Shown here: in pieces, positions 53,902 to 64,000 of the stretch
How the letters are laid out: the number at the start of each line of letters is the position of its first letter
How positions within the stretch are numbered: the stretch's first letter is position 1
Origin: Charina bottae
Lineage: Eukaryota > Chordata > Lepidosauria > Squamata > Charinaidae
NCBI GenBank assembly: GCA_023362775.1
Contig: JALMGJ010000006.1
Span: forward strand, 6,519,001 to 6,583,000
DNA: 64,000 bases
Direction of reading: 5' to 3'
The notes under the pieces: model-generated
The model's input: the letters and a program-made list of their open reading frames with translations, nothing else
Told to the model about the DNA's origin: nothing
Databases searched by the model: none
Position numbers and translations under genes: made by a program

Positions 53902-55484
53902 TAAGCTGCTCAAAAAAATAAAGGGAACACTGAAATAAGACATCCTAGATCTGAATGAATGAAATATTCATATTAATTACTTTGCTCATTACATAGTTGA
54001 ATGTGCTGACAACAAAATCACACAAAAAGCAATGGAAATCAAATGTAAGCAACCCCTGGAGGTCTGGATGTGGAGTTACACTCAAAAATTAAAGTGGAAA
54101 AGAACACTACAGGCTGATCCAGCGTTGATGTAATGTCCTTAAAACAAGTCAAAATGAGGCTCAGTAGTGTGTGTGGCCTCCACGTGCCTGTATGACCTCC
54201 CTACAACGCCTGGGCATGCTCCTGATGAGGTGGCAGGTGGTCTCCTGAGGGATCTCCTCCCACACCTGGACTAAAGCATCCCCCAACTCCTGGACAGTCT
54301 GTGGTGCAACGTGGCGTTGGTGGATGGAGCGAGACATGATGTCCCAGATGTGCTCAATTGGATTCAGGTCTGGGGAACGGGCGGGCCAGTCCATAGCATC
54401 AATGCCTTCGTCTTGCAGGAACTGCTGGCACACTCCAGCCACATGAGGTCTAGCATTGTCTTGCATTAGGAGGAACCCAGGGCCAACCGCACCAGCATAT
54501 GGTCTCACAAGGGGTCTGAGGATCTCATCTCGGTACCTAATGGCAGTCAGGCTACCTCTGGCGAGCACATGGAGGGCTGTGCGGCCCCCTAAAGAAATGC
54601 CACCCCACACCATTACTGACCCACTGCCAAACCGGTCATGCTGGAGGACGTTGCAGGCAGCAGAACGTTCTCCACGGCGTCTCCAGACCCTGTCACGTCT
54701 GTCACATGTGCTCAGTGGGAACCTGCTTTCATCTGTGAAGAGCACAGGGCGCCAGTGGTGAAGTTGCCAATCTTGTGCTCTCTGGCAAATGCCAAACGTC
54801 CTGCACGGTGTTGGGCTGTAAGCACAACCCCCACCTGTGGATGTCGGGCCCTCATACCACCCTCATGGAGTCTGTTTCTGACCGTTTGAGCAGCCACACG
54901 CACATTTGTGGCCCACTGGAGGTCATTTTGCAGGGCTCTGGCAGTGCTCCTCCTGTCCCTCCTTGCACAAAGGCGGAGGTAGCGGTCCTGCTGCTGGGTT
55001 GTTGCCCTCCTACGGCCTCCTCCACGTCTCCTGATGTACTGACCTGTCTCCTGGTAGCGCCTCCATGCTCTGGACACTACGCTGACAGACACAGCAAACC
55101 TTCTTGCCACAGCTCGCATTGATGTGCCATCCTGGATGAGCTGCACTACCTGAGCCACTTGTGTGGGTTGTAGACTCCGTCTCATGCTACCACTAGAGTG
55201 GAAGCACCGCCAGCATTCAAAAGTGACCAAACCATCAGCCAGAAAGCATAGGAACTGAGAAGTGATCTGTGGTCACCACCTGCAGATCCACTCCTTTATT
55301 GGGGATGTCTTGCTAACTGCCTATGCTTTCCACCTGTTGTCTATTCCATGTGCACAACAGCATGTGAAATTGACTGTCAATCAGTGTTGCTACCTAAGTG
55401 GACAGTTTGATTTCACAGAAGTGTGATTGACTTGGACTTACATTGTGTTGTTTCAGTGTTCCCTTTATTTTTTTGAGCAGTGTA
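53902..55484 (-). mobile_element. Tc1-like transposon, nearly intact
   Basis: Inverted ends GCTGCTCAAAAAAATAAAGG and CCTTTATTTTTTTGAGCAG, each next to TATA, consistent with a TA target. It is 1.58 kb with one transposase gene on the minus strand. From memory this family is widespread in teleost fishes, lampreys and some tetrapods. Confidence 0.93.
54161..55185 (-). pseudogene. Tc1-like transposase with one frameshift
   Basis: It starts [20 protein letters not shown] with a paired-like helix-turn-helix ([20 protein letters not shown]) and the GRPR-like [12 protein letters not shown] segment. A frameshift near 54770 breaks the frame. It resumes with the first catalytic Asp in LFTDESRF, then GSGSVMVWGGISLGGRTAL, the second Asp in LMQDNARPHVAG and Glu in SPDLNPIEHIWD. 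Exactly 34 residues lie between the second Asp and the Glu (DD34E). The stop follows GGHTHY. Apart from the one shift the gene looks intact. Confidence 0.94.
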
Positions 55485-55675
55485 TATCACCGGCATTAAA
55501 ACTATCATTGCCATCTGGATGTTATTTCATCTTTTCTATCCTGTATTTATATTTGTATTTTATATTTTAAGGTTTTACTGTTATTGTAAACCGCCCAGAG
55601 TCCCCCTTTCGGGGGGAGATGGGTGGTGGCAAAATCTGACAAACAAACAAACAAACAAACAAACAAATAAATCTC

Positions 55676-55987
55676 TCTTGGATATTCTTAAATTTTCTTT
55701 GGGTCTGGAGGAGGTGAAGATGGGGAGGGGCGACCTGTTGCTGGTGTTTTCTCTTAACATGTTTTCCCACCATTTCTGAATCCTCTTTGGCCATAGTCGT
55801 GAGCATCCTTGACTGGCACTATTCATAAACTTATTAAATCTAACATTTTTCCTCTTGGTCTCAATCAGGATAAGACGGAACTTTTTCAAACTGCTCTGAA
55901 GCCTGTGGCAACTTGGTTCATGTTGTTGTGGTGAGTTGAGTCCCTGAATTACAGACAGCGTTAAAAGAAATCCACAATGTTATATTT
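55676..55987. other. No gene seen
   Basis: Sequence between two LINE fragments, with nothing recognised. Confidence 0.35.
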
Positions 55988-56415
55988 GTTGTTGTTTATT
56001 CGTTCAGCCGCTTACGACTCTTTGTGACTTCATGGACCAGCCCACGCCAGAGCTTCCTGTCAGCCGTCGCCATCCCCAGCTCCCCCACGGTCGAGTCCAT
56101 CACCTCCAGAATATCATCCATCCATCTTGCCCTTGGTTGGCCCCTCTTCCTTTTGCCTTCCACTTTCCCTAGCATCAGCATCTTCTCCAGGGTATCCTGT
56201 CTTCTCATTATGTGGCCAAAGTACTTCAGTTTTGCCTTTAATATCATTCCCTCAAGTGAGCAGTCTGGCTTTATTTCCTGGAGTATGGACTGGTTTGATC
56301 TTCTTGCAGTCCAAGGCACTCTCAGAATTTTCCTCCAACACCACAGTTCAAAAGCATCTATCTTCCTTCGCTCAGCCTTCCTTATGGTCCAGCTCTCGCA
56401 GCCATAGGTTACTAC
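55988..56415 (-). mobile_element. Bov-B LINE 3' end, 5'-truncated
   Basis: Minus-strand C-terminus: PWTARRSNQSILQEIKPDC, YFGHIMRRQDTLEKMLMLG, RARWMDDILEVMDSTVGEL and HEVTKSRKRLNE, then the TTGTTGTTG-type end. It is nearly identical to the 3' end of the Bov-B at 18000-18346, so both belong to one subfamily. Confidence 0.92.
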
Positions 56416-57255
56416 GGGGAATATTTATGTACCCTAAATTTACCACCAACACATTTAACTGGAAGACCCCAAACTGTAGTATTGTAAGAGTGATTTGCTT
56501 GCATTATTCATAATCTTATACACCTAATGCTTTTCCAATTGGTGGGTCTTCATGAACTTGCTTTATTACAGGAGACCATTACTGGAGACCGTGGGAGGCT
56601 CTAATGCTGCAACTGCTGTTTTTGTTTATGCATCTCTGCATCACTCTGAAGCCTCATAGATCATCCCTTCCTTCCAGTTTGAGAAAAGGCCCTCCTTTAT
56701 GTTTTTGTTTGGGACTTAGTGACATCGCTGGAAGCCAGGGAGGCTGCAGGTCGCTGGAGAAATGAGGGATGATGGCCACTACTACCATCTGCCAATCTAA
56801 AATTTCCATAAAATAGACTTTTGGCATGCAGAAAGGTGTAATTGTGTTTGAGCTGTTTTGGTAACCATTTAAGGTCTGGGTCCCCAACATAGCAGAATGA
56901 AACGATTTTGAAATGATGGGCAGGGCCCATGAAATCAACCTGGAAAACTTTCCTCTGCGGTGAATACAGTATGTTTGATGGGAATATGTTTGTGACCTAC
57001 AGAGATCTTGCCCATCAGACAAGTGTCACTAATTACGCTGCAGGTGTGTCTCACCCTGGTTCCTCCACTGGAGGAGGGCAGCATTGCTTACGTCCGTTTT
57101 ATTATGCTTTGCTGGGCAACTGTCTTGTCATGCAACATACACAAACTCTACAGAGGATAAGTTAGAGCCACTCCATCAATTCTACCTTTTGTGGGGAGGG
57201 AGGGAGTCTCCACAGTCTGCAAATGTAATTTGGGGAAGGGTATTCTTTACAAGAC
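56416..57255. other. No gene identified
   Basis: A minus-strand open frame at 56654-57022 has no recognisable domain. No clear repeat. Confidence 0.35.
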
Positions 57256-57423
57256 CCCTTCCTTCCCTCCTTCCCTCCTTCCTTTCCTTTTTCTTCCTGT
57301 CTTCCTTCCTGTCTTCCTTCCTTTTTCTTCCTGTCTTCCTTCCTGTCTTCCTCCCTGCCTCCCTCCCTCTTTCCTTCTCCCCTCCCTTCCCCTCCCCTCC
57401 CTCCTCCTCCTCTCCTGCCTTGC
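57256..57423 (+). repeat. Pyrimidine-rich (CTTCC/CCCTTC)n tract
   Basis: Irregular CTTCC, CTGTCTTCC and CTCCC units over about 165 bases. The complementary strand is purine-only over long stretches. Confidence 0.93.
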
Positions 57424-57724
57424 CTGCCCACTACCTCTCTCCTACATTTTTATGCTGCAGCAGCTGCTCCCTTCTGTTAGGAAACCGCTGAGATGTGCTC
57501 GTGGGTTTCATTGGTTGGGGAGGTGCTGCCACCTTCTGCCTGCAATTTAACACAAAGAGTGTCCGGTGGAGAGTTGGGGTGGCTGGTTTTGCTGGAGAAA
57601 TGTCAATACCTCCTGTTCTGTCTTCTTTCTTGTTGGATCTTGCGGTTTACTTAAGAAGCTTTGGAGAGATTTTGTTGGTTTGTCAGCTACTGTGATGCCT
57701 AGCAGTCAAACTAACCTGCTAGTG

Positions 57725-57993
57725 CAGGGCTTTCCAAAGTTTTCCCGTGGCGACACACCAACCGCTGTTGGTGTGTCGCCATGGGAAAACCCAGAAGTGC
57801 CGCCATTGCGGCAGCGCGCAAAAACCCGGAAGCACTGCTGCCACTTTCGGTTTTTTGCGCCGCCGTTGGTGTGTTGCCGCGGGAAAACCTGGAAGCGCTG
57901 TTGATGATCAGCGCTTCTGGGTTGTGTGGCGACACACCAGACTGTGTGTGGCGACACACTTTTGTGTCGCGACATACAGTTTGGAAAGCTCTG
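57725..57993. mobile_element. CpG-rich hAT MITE, copy 3
   Basis: Ends CAGGGCTTTCCAAAG and GTTTGGAAAGCTCTG. Perfect duplication TGCTAGTG at 57717-57724 and 57994-58001. It has internal GTGTCGCCATGGGAAAAC and GTGTTGCCGCGGGAAAAC blocks as in 10156-10533. Confidence 0.93.
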
Positions 57994-58001
57994 TGCTAGT
58001 G

Positions 58002-59850
58002 GTTTCTGAGACCTTTTTAATGTATGGGAGAATTATTCTTTTCATGGGCTGAGGTGACTGTGTTCTAGTGGCTGCATGGAAAGGCACTTTTTAATGCAGT
58101 TGCTACTAAGGTAGCCTCTTCCTTCTCCTTGGAGTTCTGGGATGCTGCAGGGAGTTTTTTTTTTTCTCATCTGAACAGCGTTCTTATACAATTTTCCTTG
58201 CGGCAGTAGGATTGTTGCTCTAGTGGTGCAGGATTTGGTCTGTATGCGTTATAACAATGCTTGCAAGAAGAGGACCAAGATCCCAACAGTTCAAGCCTGG
58301 GCTATACATTTCCTCCTCTGTTATCAGCTCCTTATCAGTAACTCAGTAACTTATCAGTAATTCACTAACTTCAGCTCCTAGGGTGGTTCCTCTTGCCATA
58401 GGGCTGGGTTTCCGATGGCTGCCACACTCCTTACATAGCAACTCTGGGTCTCCCGTTCCTCAGAGGGTCTGTGTCAGGGAGATAACTGGTGAAGAAGGAG
58501 GGGGCTCCCTCCAGGGGGATAAACGCATGCGCAGTACTGAATCGCTTTGCTTTCCTCACAAGAGGCTGAAGAAGGCACCGCCCCAATTTCTTGGGCCCTT
58601 TCTCTGAGCATCACTAGTTCATTTTAGTTTAGCTGGATTCCGTCTAGCAGAGTAGAACAATAAAACACTAGAGCCTGTACACCAAGTCTCAGCGTGTTCC
58701 TTCAGTCGAAGTCAGGACAGTCTGCCTCTAATGTGACAGGGTTACCAGAAGCCTGGCAAAAGGAGAACGCGCCCTCCTTTTTGTCCTCCATCTGGCAGGC
58801 GTAGCCTTAAAATCAAATCTTATCCAGCTTTTTGAGTATCTAACTGAGCAGCTTCTCTCCCAGGCCCAGAACTTCTCTAATAAGTGCTAAGCACAAGTTA
58901 ACAAACTTGGGGGTGAAATTGACAAGAGGTGTGGCTTCCTTTTTGATGGTTCCTTGATTAAGGCATTGTTTCCTCCTTAATTGTTAAAGGAGATCTTAGG
59001 TTCCTTTATTTCAGGATCGGCTCCAGGTGATAATATGGACAAATCAAGGTCATTTCTTAGCAACAGTATGGAACTGGCTCACTCTTGGCCTCTGCCAGGA
59101 TGTTTTTCAAGACCAGCCAAGTGTGTCACCTGCTTTTACATTCCAGGTTAGATTCCGTCTTTTAGAGACAGGTTTGGAAGGTGGAATTTAACTTAGAATG
59201 AAAATGTATTCAGATCGCTTCTGGGTGCTGAAGATGTCGGTGCGCTGAACCGAGCGCCCCTGTCTCGGCTCCGTGGTTTGCCTGCCTGCAGCGGTTTTTA
59301 AAGAGACAAAACCGCTGAAATCTCCCCTTTGAAGAAAAGGGGATCAGAAGATAAGCCACAAGGGTCGCTGGAATCGCCGCTCTTTCCCAATTCCCGCTTT
59401 TCCACCATGGGAAAAAGGAAATTGAAGCGGCGAAAGCGACTGGAAGAAACATCGCTATTGCTCTGCAGGAAACCACAAAATCTTTTCAGATAAGTAGCAC
59501 CTAAATTCAGCACTTTTAGTCACTGATTTATATTTGTGTTTATTTTAATTTTACGTATTATCTGCTAAGATCCTTCTATGGACATGATTGATATTGCTGG
59601 TGCTTGTGTAACTTTCTTGCTAAGAAGACTTGAGAAAATGGTGGGAGTTTAAAGAATAATGACTTTACTCAGAGCTAAGTGATACTGAGTGACATTGACT
59701 ATTGACGAATGGCTTATCTACCTATGTGGGACTAATCTATTTTCCTCTCTGGATTTTGAATTCAAATGGATTAATGGTCTGCCTTTTATGTCGATGAAGG
59801 TTCTCAGTCATCCAGGTGGAACAGTCTGTGGCTTGAATCATGTCAACTGG
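58002..59850. other. No gene seen; possible solo LTR near 58440-58722
   Basis: Around 58670 AATAAAACACTAGAGCCTGT is followed by CAGCGTGTTCCTTCAGTCG and ends near CAGGACA, which looks like the R-U5 part of a retroviral-type LTR. The 5' boundary and target duplication were not found. The rest has no recognised feature. Confidence 0.3.
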
Positions 59851-59953
59851 ATTTCTATTTTCTCAGTAGAAACGTTTCACTCCTTATCCAAGGAGCTTCT
59901 TCAGTCTGCTCCTTGGATAAGGAGTGAAACGTTTCTACTGAGAAAATAGAAAT
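59851..59953. repeat. Perfect 46-bp inverted repeat (hairpin)
   Basis: The arm 59851-59896 is the exact reverse complement of 59908-59953, with an 11-base spacer (TTCTTCAGTCT). The right arm touches the (TTTA)n end of the L2 element. Confidence 0.97.
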
Positions 59954-62900
59954 TTATTTATTTATTTATTATTTCTAACTTATATCACCGCCCATCTCCC
60001 CCCACAAGGGGACTCTGGGCGGTTTACAATAAAGTCAGCGATTAAAAACATATAAAATACTTTAAACAATCAATTAAAAATATAAAAATATAAAAATATA
60101 AAATCCAAGAGGCTGTATCTGATGTTTACGAACCGGACTGAACTTTATGGTGCGAGCCATCTCCAGGAAGAGCTATTACTCATCCCGTCCCAGGCGAGGT
60201 GGCAGAGCCAGGTTTTCAGTTGTTTCCTGAAGGTCAGGAGTGTGGGGGCTAGCCTCACCTCAAGGGGCAAGATGTTCCAAAGGGCGGGTGCTACAGCAGA
60301 GAAGGCACGCCTCCTGGATCCCGCTAGATGAAATTCTTTTACTGATGGGATCCGTAGCATGCCCTCTCTGCATGACCGGGTGGGGCGGGTCGATACTCTG
60401 GGGATGAGGCGGTCTCTAAGGTAACCTGGTCCCATGCCATGTAGGGCTTTAAAGGTAACAACCAACACCTTGAATTGGACCCGGAAGCAAACTGGTAACC
60501 AGTGCAGTTCACGCAGCAGAGGTGTCACATGTGCCGATCTTGGGGCACACATAACTGCGCGCGCAGCCGCATTCTGGGCCAGCTGAAGCTTCCGGATATT
60601 CTTCAAGGGTAGCCCCATGTAGAGTGCATTGCAATAGTCTATATGGGAGATGACCAGGGCATGAGTGACTGTACGGAGGGCATCTCGGTCCAGGAAAGGG
60701 CGAAGCTGGCGTACAACTCGAAGTTGCACAAAAGCCCTTCTGGCCACGACTGCCACCTGCTCTTCAAGCAGGAGTCGTGAGTCCAGAAGGACCCCCAGAT
60801 TCCGCACTGAGTCTGAACGGGGTAGTGCCACCCCGTCCAGATCTAAAGATGACAACTCCTTGGATCCCGAGGCGCCATCAATCCACAGCCACTCCGTCTT
60901 GCCAGGGTTCAGCTGAAGCCTGTTGTTCCCCATCCAGACCCCCACAGCCTCCAGGCACTGAGAAAGGGCAGAAACTGCATCACTTAACTCACCCGGGATG
61001 GAGATATATAGTTGAGTATCATCAGCATACTGATGATACCTCATCCCGTGTTGGCGGATGATCTCACCCAGCGGTTTCATGTAGATATTAAATAGGAGAG
61101 GGGAGAGAACCGAGCCCTGCGGCACCCCACAAAGTAGGGGCCGAGGGTCGGACCTCTCATCTCCTATCACCACCGATTGGGACCGGTCTCGGAGGAAGGA
61201 GGCGAACCAGCGCAAGACTACGCCGCCCAACCCCAACTCTCCGAGCCGCCCCAAAAGGATACCATGGTCGATGGTATCGAAAGCCGCTGAGAGGTCAAGA
61301 AGAGCCAGGATGGATGCACTGCCTCCATCCCGCTCTCGCCAGAGATCATCTGTAAGTGCGACCAATGCAGTCTCTACCCCATATCCCGGCCTGAATCCTG
61401 ACTGGAAGGGGTCCAGATAATCCGTATCATCCAGAATCCTCTGGAGCTGTAATGCCACGACTTTCTCAACCACCTTCCCTAAAAAGGGAAGGTGGGAGAC
61501 GGGACGAAAATTGTCCAACACTGTAGGGTCCAGTGATGGCTTCTTGAGGAGGGGGTGCACCAGCGCCTCTTTAAAAGCAGCCGGAAACACTCCCTCTCCC
61601 AAGGATGTAGCAACCATCGCATGGACCCAGCCACATGTCACTTCACTGGCTGCTTTCACTAGCCAGGAAGGGCATGGGTCAAGATGACACGTAGTGGCCC
61701 TTACAGTCCGGAGGATCCTGTCCACTTCCTTGGGCTCAACAGGATCAAACTGTTCCCAGATAACCGGGCATAGACGTTCCCTTGGCATCTCCCCAGACCA
61801 TGCACCACGCTTGGAGTCCAGCTTAGAACGAATCCGAGCGATTTTATCCGCCAGATGCTCCGAAAATTCCTCCGCACGGCCCTGAAGGTGGGTCATTGGG
61901 CCCACCTTACCCAGGAGAGATCGAGTAATCCTAAACAGGGCCGACGGGCGGCATTCTGCAGATGCAATAAGAGTGGAGAAATATTGCCGTTTCGCCACTC
62001 TTACCGCCACCAGGTAGGCCTTAACCGCGGCTCTAGCTAGTGTTCGGTCAGATTCGGTCTTTGTCTTCCTCCAGCGGCGCTCTAGACGTCTCTTAACCCT
62101 TTTCAAAACCCTCAATCCCTCCGTGAACCACGGGGAGTATCGGGTCGAATGGGGCAAGAGAGGCCGCACAGGCGCGATCCTGTCCAAAGCCCCGGCCGCT
62201 TCCTTATTCCAGGCTGCGGCCAGGACCTCCGCTGGACCGTGCAAAAGATCCTCGGGTATAACCCCCAGCTCCCTCTGAAACCCTATCGGGTCCATTAGTC
62301 GCCGGGGGCGGACCAATCGAATAGGTCCAGCCTCCCTGCGGAGTGGGGCAGCATATGAGAATCTCAGGGCCACCAGGGCATGATCTGACCATGACAATGG
62401 GGAAAGATGTAACTCACCCCCCAGATCACCTTGCCATTGCTCCGACAAGAACACCAAGTCCGGAGTGAGGCCACTGTCTCGAGTCGGGTCCCGAATAATC
62501 TGAGTCAGGCCCATGGCTGCCATGGTGGCCATGAACTCCCGAGCCGCCTCCGAGGCCCGTCCCAGAGACGGCAGATTGAAGTCCCCCAGAACCATAAGCC
62601 TGGGGAACTCCACCGCCAACCCCGAGACGGCCTCCAGCAGCTCAGGCAGGGAGGTTGCTACACAGCAGGGAGGCTGGTACAGCAGCAACACTCCCAACTG
62701 CTCTCGGGAACCCAACTTGAAAAACAGGGTCTCACATCCGGTTACTTGTGGAGCAGCGCCCCTGAAGGCTACCATCGACTCTCTGATAACAACTGCCACC
62801 CCTCCTCCCCTACCCCGAAGTCTCGGCTGGTGCCATACTTGAAACCCGGCCGGGCAGATCTCCGAGAGGGCAACCCCTCCTCCTACGCCCAGCCAGGTTT

Positions 62901-63950
62901 CGGTAATACACGCCAGGTCGGCCCCCTCCTCCGTGATCAAATCACATATGAGGGGGCCCTTGTTATTAACCGACCTGGCGTTAAGCAACAACAGCCGGAA
63001 TCCAGGGCCCTCGAGGATCTGTTGACCAGGGCCTAGGTTTGAGCCTGGAGGGCCGGAACACGCCACCGGTAATAAACACCGGGGGCGTCTTCCCCAACGA
63101 TGGCCTGCCCTCCGGCTCCCGCCATAACATCCCCGACCCGTCACCACCTCAATAGAACCACCCGCCCCATAGCCCCCAGAGTTTTCAGGCCCGGTTGCCT
63201 CCACCACCGGACCTCCGAAAACCCCAGATTGAAACAAGGGTCCCCTCTCCCATGCACACATCCTCCCGTACCCAGTCACTCTCAGGAGGCAGTAGGCCCA
63301 CCAGCGCACCAGCGGTTAGCTTTCGGCGCTGTGAGAACCCAACCACCCCCGAACCACTCACTCCACACTCTTTATGCCCCCTCCTCAACCTCTCTCACAG
63401 GTCAGAGGGGCCACATCCACTCCTGCCCACCACCTGTCTCTCACTCAGGGGTGGGCACTCTTGTATACTATCATTCAGTTCTGGCCTCCCCCTGGCTCTC
63501 CCACACCCAGGGGAATACCACTCTCACAACAAGGGGACCCAAACCTCTGCCACCTCTAATAGACGGGGGGAAATCCAGATGATAATCAGTCTGCAGCACA
63601 GTCAGAAAACGAGGGACCATTGATGTTATTCTTTGAGTGGTCCAAAACAAAGCCACTCGCTCTGACTCGAAGCTGCAGTCCTGGGTTCGTCCGATCGCTC
63701 ACACCAGCCACGTGACCAGAGTCCAAATGTCCCCAAAGTTCACTGGACTGCCAGAACCGGCCCGTCGCAACAGAGTCCGCCACACTGCTGGAATCCACCA
63801 CACCACCAGATCAGTCCTTGCAGTCAAAGCCAGCAGGGAGATTGGTAAAGCCAGCTCCAACTCCACTCCCCAAGGCTGCTGGGCGTCAGGCTGGTCTATT
63901 ACTGAGCCAACGCGCTGCTCAGCTGTTTCTTCAGACCACTCCGCCACACC
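59954..63950 (-). mobile_element. L2 LINE with intact ORF2
   Basis: Minus-strand element. The 3' end is a (TTTA)n tail next to the AAACCGCCCAGAGTCCC 3' UTR. ORF2 is open from about 63309 to 60145. Sequence upstream of 63310 on the minus strand probably belongs to the element's 5' region, but its limit is not defined and it may pass the window edge. Confidence 0.88.
60145..63309 (-). CDS. L2 ORF2: endonuclease and reverse transcriptase
   Basis: About 1,054 open codons; the real start is uncertain and may be downstream. The AP-like endonuclease includes LLLLNARSVNNKGPLICDLI, ACITETWLG, LMVLGDFNLPSLG and SWSDHALVAL. The RT has VLDNFRPVSHLPFLGKVVEK, FQSGFRPGYGVETAL, LLDLSAAFDTIDHGILLGRL, GVPQGSVLSPLLFNIYM and the catalytic YHQYADDTQLYIS. 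The tail has LNPGKTEWLWIDG, VRNLGVLLDSRL, SHIDYCNALYMGLPLKNI and ALWNILPLEVRLAPTLLTFR. The SAAFDTIDH and ADDTQLYIS wording is typical of L2, not CR1. No stop or frameshift was found, unlike the other L2 copies in the window. Confidence 0.9.
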   Translation of the reverse strand: MRWWAYCLLRVTGYGRMCAWERGPLFQSGVFGGPVVEATGPENSGGYGAGGSIEVVTGRGCYGGSRRAGHRWGRRPRCLLPVACSGPPGSNLGPGQQILEGPGFRLLLLNARSVNNKGPLICDLITEEGADLACITETWLGVGGGVALSEICPAGFQVWHQPRLRGRGGGVAVVIRESMVAFRGAAPQVTGCETLFFKLGSREQLGVLLLYQPPCCVATSLPELLEAVSGLAVEFPRLMVLGDFNLPSLGRASEAAREFMATMAAMGLTQIIRDPTRDSGLTPDLVFLSEQWQGDLGGELHLSPLSWSDHALVALRFSYAAPLRREAGPIRLVRPRRLMDPIGFQRELGVIPEDLLHGPAEVLAAAWNKEAAGALDRIAPVRPLLPHSTRYSPWFTEGLRVLKRVKRRLERRWRKTKTESDRTLARAAVKAYLVAVRVAKRQYFSTLIASAECRPSALFRITRSLLGKVGPMTHLQGRAEEFSEHLADKIARIRSKLDSKRGAWSGEMPRERLCPVIWEQFDPVEPKEVDRILRTVRATTCHLDPCPSWLVKAASEVTCGWVHAMVATSLGEGVFPAAFKEALVHPLLKKPSLDPTVLDNFRPVSHLPFLGKVVEKVVALQLQRILDDTDYLDPFQSGFRPGYGVETALVALTDDLWRERDGGSASILALLDLSAAFDTIDHGILLGRLGELGLGGVVLRWFASFLRDRSQSVVIGDERSDPRPLLCGVPQGSVLSPLLFNIYMKPLGEIIRQHGMRYHQYADDTQLYISIPGELSDAVSALSQCLEAVGVWMGNNRLQLNPGKTEWLWIDGASGSKELSSLDLDGVALPRSDSVRNLGVLLDSRLLLEEQVAVVARRAFVQLRVVRQLRPFLDRDALRTVTHALVISHIDYCNALYMGLPLKNIRKLQLAQNAAARAVMCAPRSAHVTPLLRELHWLPVCFRVQFKVLVVTFKALHGMGPGYLRDRLIPRVSTRPTRSCREGMLRIPSVKEFHLAGSRRRAFSAVAPALWNILPLEVRLAPTLLTFRKQLKTWLCHLAWDGMSNSSSWRWLAP

Positions 63951-64000
63951 TCGTCTGCACGCACCGCCCCGATTCGAGCTACATCCACCGCCAGTTAAAA
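63310..64000 (-). other. Probable L2 5' region or flank
   Basis: GC-rich sequence upstream of L2 ORF2. Minus-strand open frames at 63699-63947 and 63586-63801 have no recognised domain and could be part of an L2 5' UTR or ORF1. No independent gene was seen. Confidence 0.35.

Larger units (their letters stand above)
53590..55675 (+). mobile_element. L2 LINE 3' end, split by a Tc1-like element
   Basis: The left part (53590-53901) encodes the end of L2 ORF2 with decay: YLRDCLVPI-like text and the nucleotide block CGTGCC/AGGAAGCAGGCCTTCTC. The right part (55485-55675) carries the 3' UTR with AAACCGCCCAGAGTCCC and a (CAAA)n tail. The Tc1-like element lies at about 53902-55484. Confidence 0.85.

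Noticed and set aside
56654..57022. 122-residue minus-strand frame as a gene
   Set aside because: No recognisable domain, start context or splice structure; it could be chance or an unrecognised repeat.
62431..63623. Plus-strand open frames of 109-201 residues
   Set aside because: They are antisense shadows of the L2 ORF2 or its GC-rich 5' region.

Overview
This 64 kb window is vertebrate nuclear DNA, most likely from a squamate reptile (lizard or snake; I cannot name the species). Genes are split into exons by GT-AG introns. Most of the DNA is interspersed repeats of squamate type: Bov-B (RTE) LINEs, L2 and L1 LINEs, tRNA-derived SINEs with Bov-B-like tails, hAT MITEs, Tc1/mariner elements and a Ty1/copia LTR element. 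Nothing bacterial is present: no operons, CRISPR arrays or Shine-Dalgarno sites.

Host genes. Two are supported. (1) Positions 937-9026 (+) hold six 3' coding exons of a TRPM8 channel-associated factor (TCAF/FAM115) gene. All splice phases agree, and the C-terminal peptidase-M60-like domain keeps a complete HELGH motif with a downstream Glu. The first exon(s) lie before the window. (2) On the minus strand, exons at 36168-36353 and 19326-19553 each encode one sushi (CCP) domain. They share splice phase 1 and resemble the IL-2/IL-15 receptor alpha chains. The signal-peptide and transmembrane exons were not identified.

Layout. 1-9.7 kb: TCAF 3' half with SINEs and hAT MITEs in its introns. 9.7-19.3 kb: a 5S-like repeat, a GATT/GATA microsatellite, hAT MITEs, and a Bov-B LINE split by a 5'-inverted (twin-primed) L1 that itself carries a CpG-rich hAT MITE. 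19.3-36.4 kb: the sushi-receptor locus. Its intron holds a young Ty1/copia element (identical-length LTRs, 3 differences in 628 bp) inserted in a SINE, a hAT MITE inflated by about 27 copies of a 56-bp unit, and another inflated by about 28 copies of a 47-bp unit. 36.4-44.6 kb: SINE, LINE fragments (one apparently with a restriction-like endonuclease), a Tc1-like element and an L2 3' end. 44.6-47.5 kb: a Bov-B with a 929-codon open frame. 48-56.5 kb: L2 fragments, one interrupted by a nearly intact Tc1-like element, and a short Bov-B end. 57-64 kb: a CpG-rich hAT MITE, a 46-bp-arm palindrome, and an L2 with an open frame of about 1,054 codons running to the window edge.

The host genes show no evident functional link to each other. 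The clearest story is transposon nesting (each level supported by its own target-site duplication) and repeated growth of minisatellites inside hAT MITEs. I found no clearly new protein system; the MITE-minisatellite conversion is the best candidate for something under-described.
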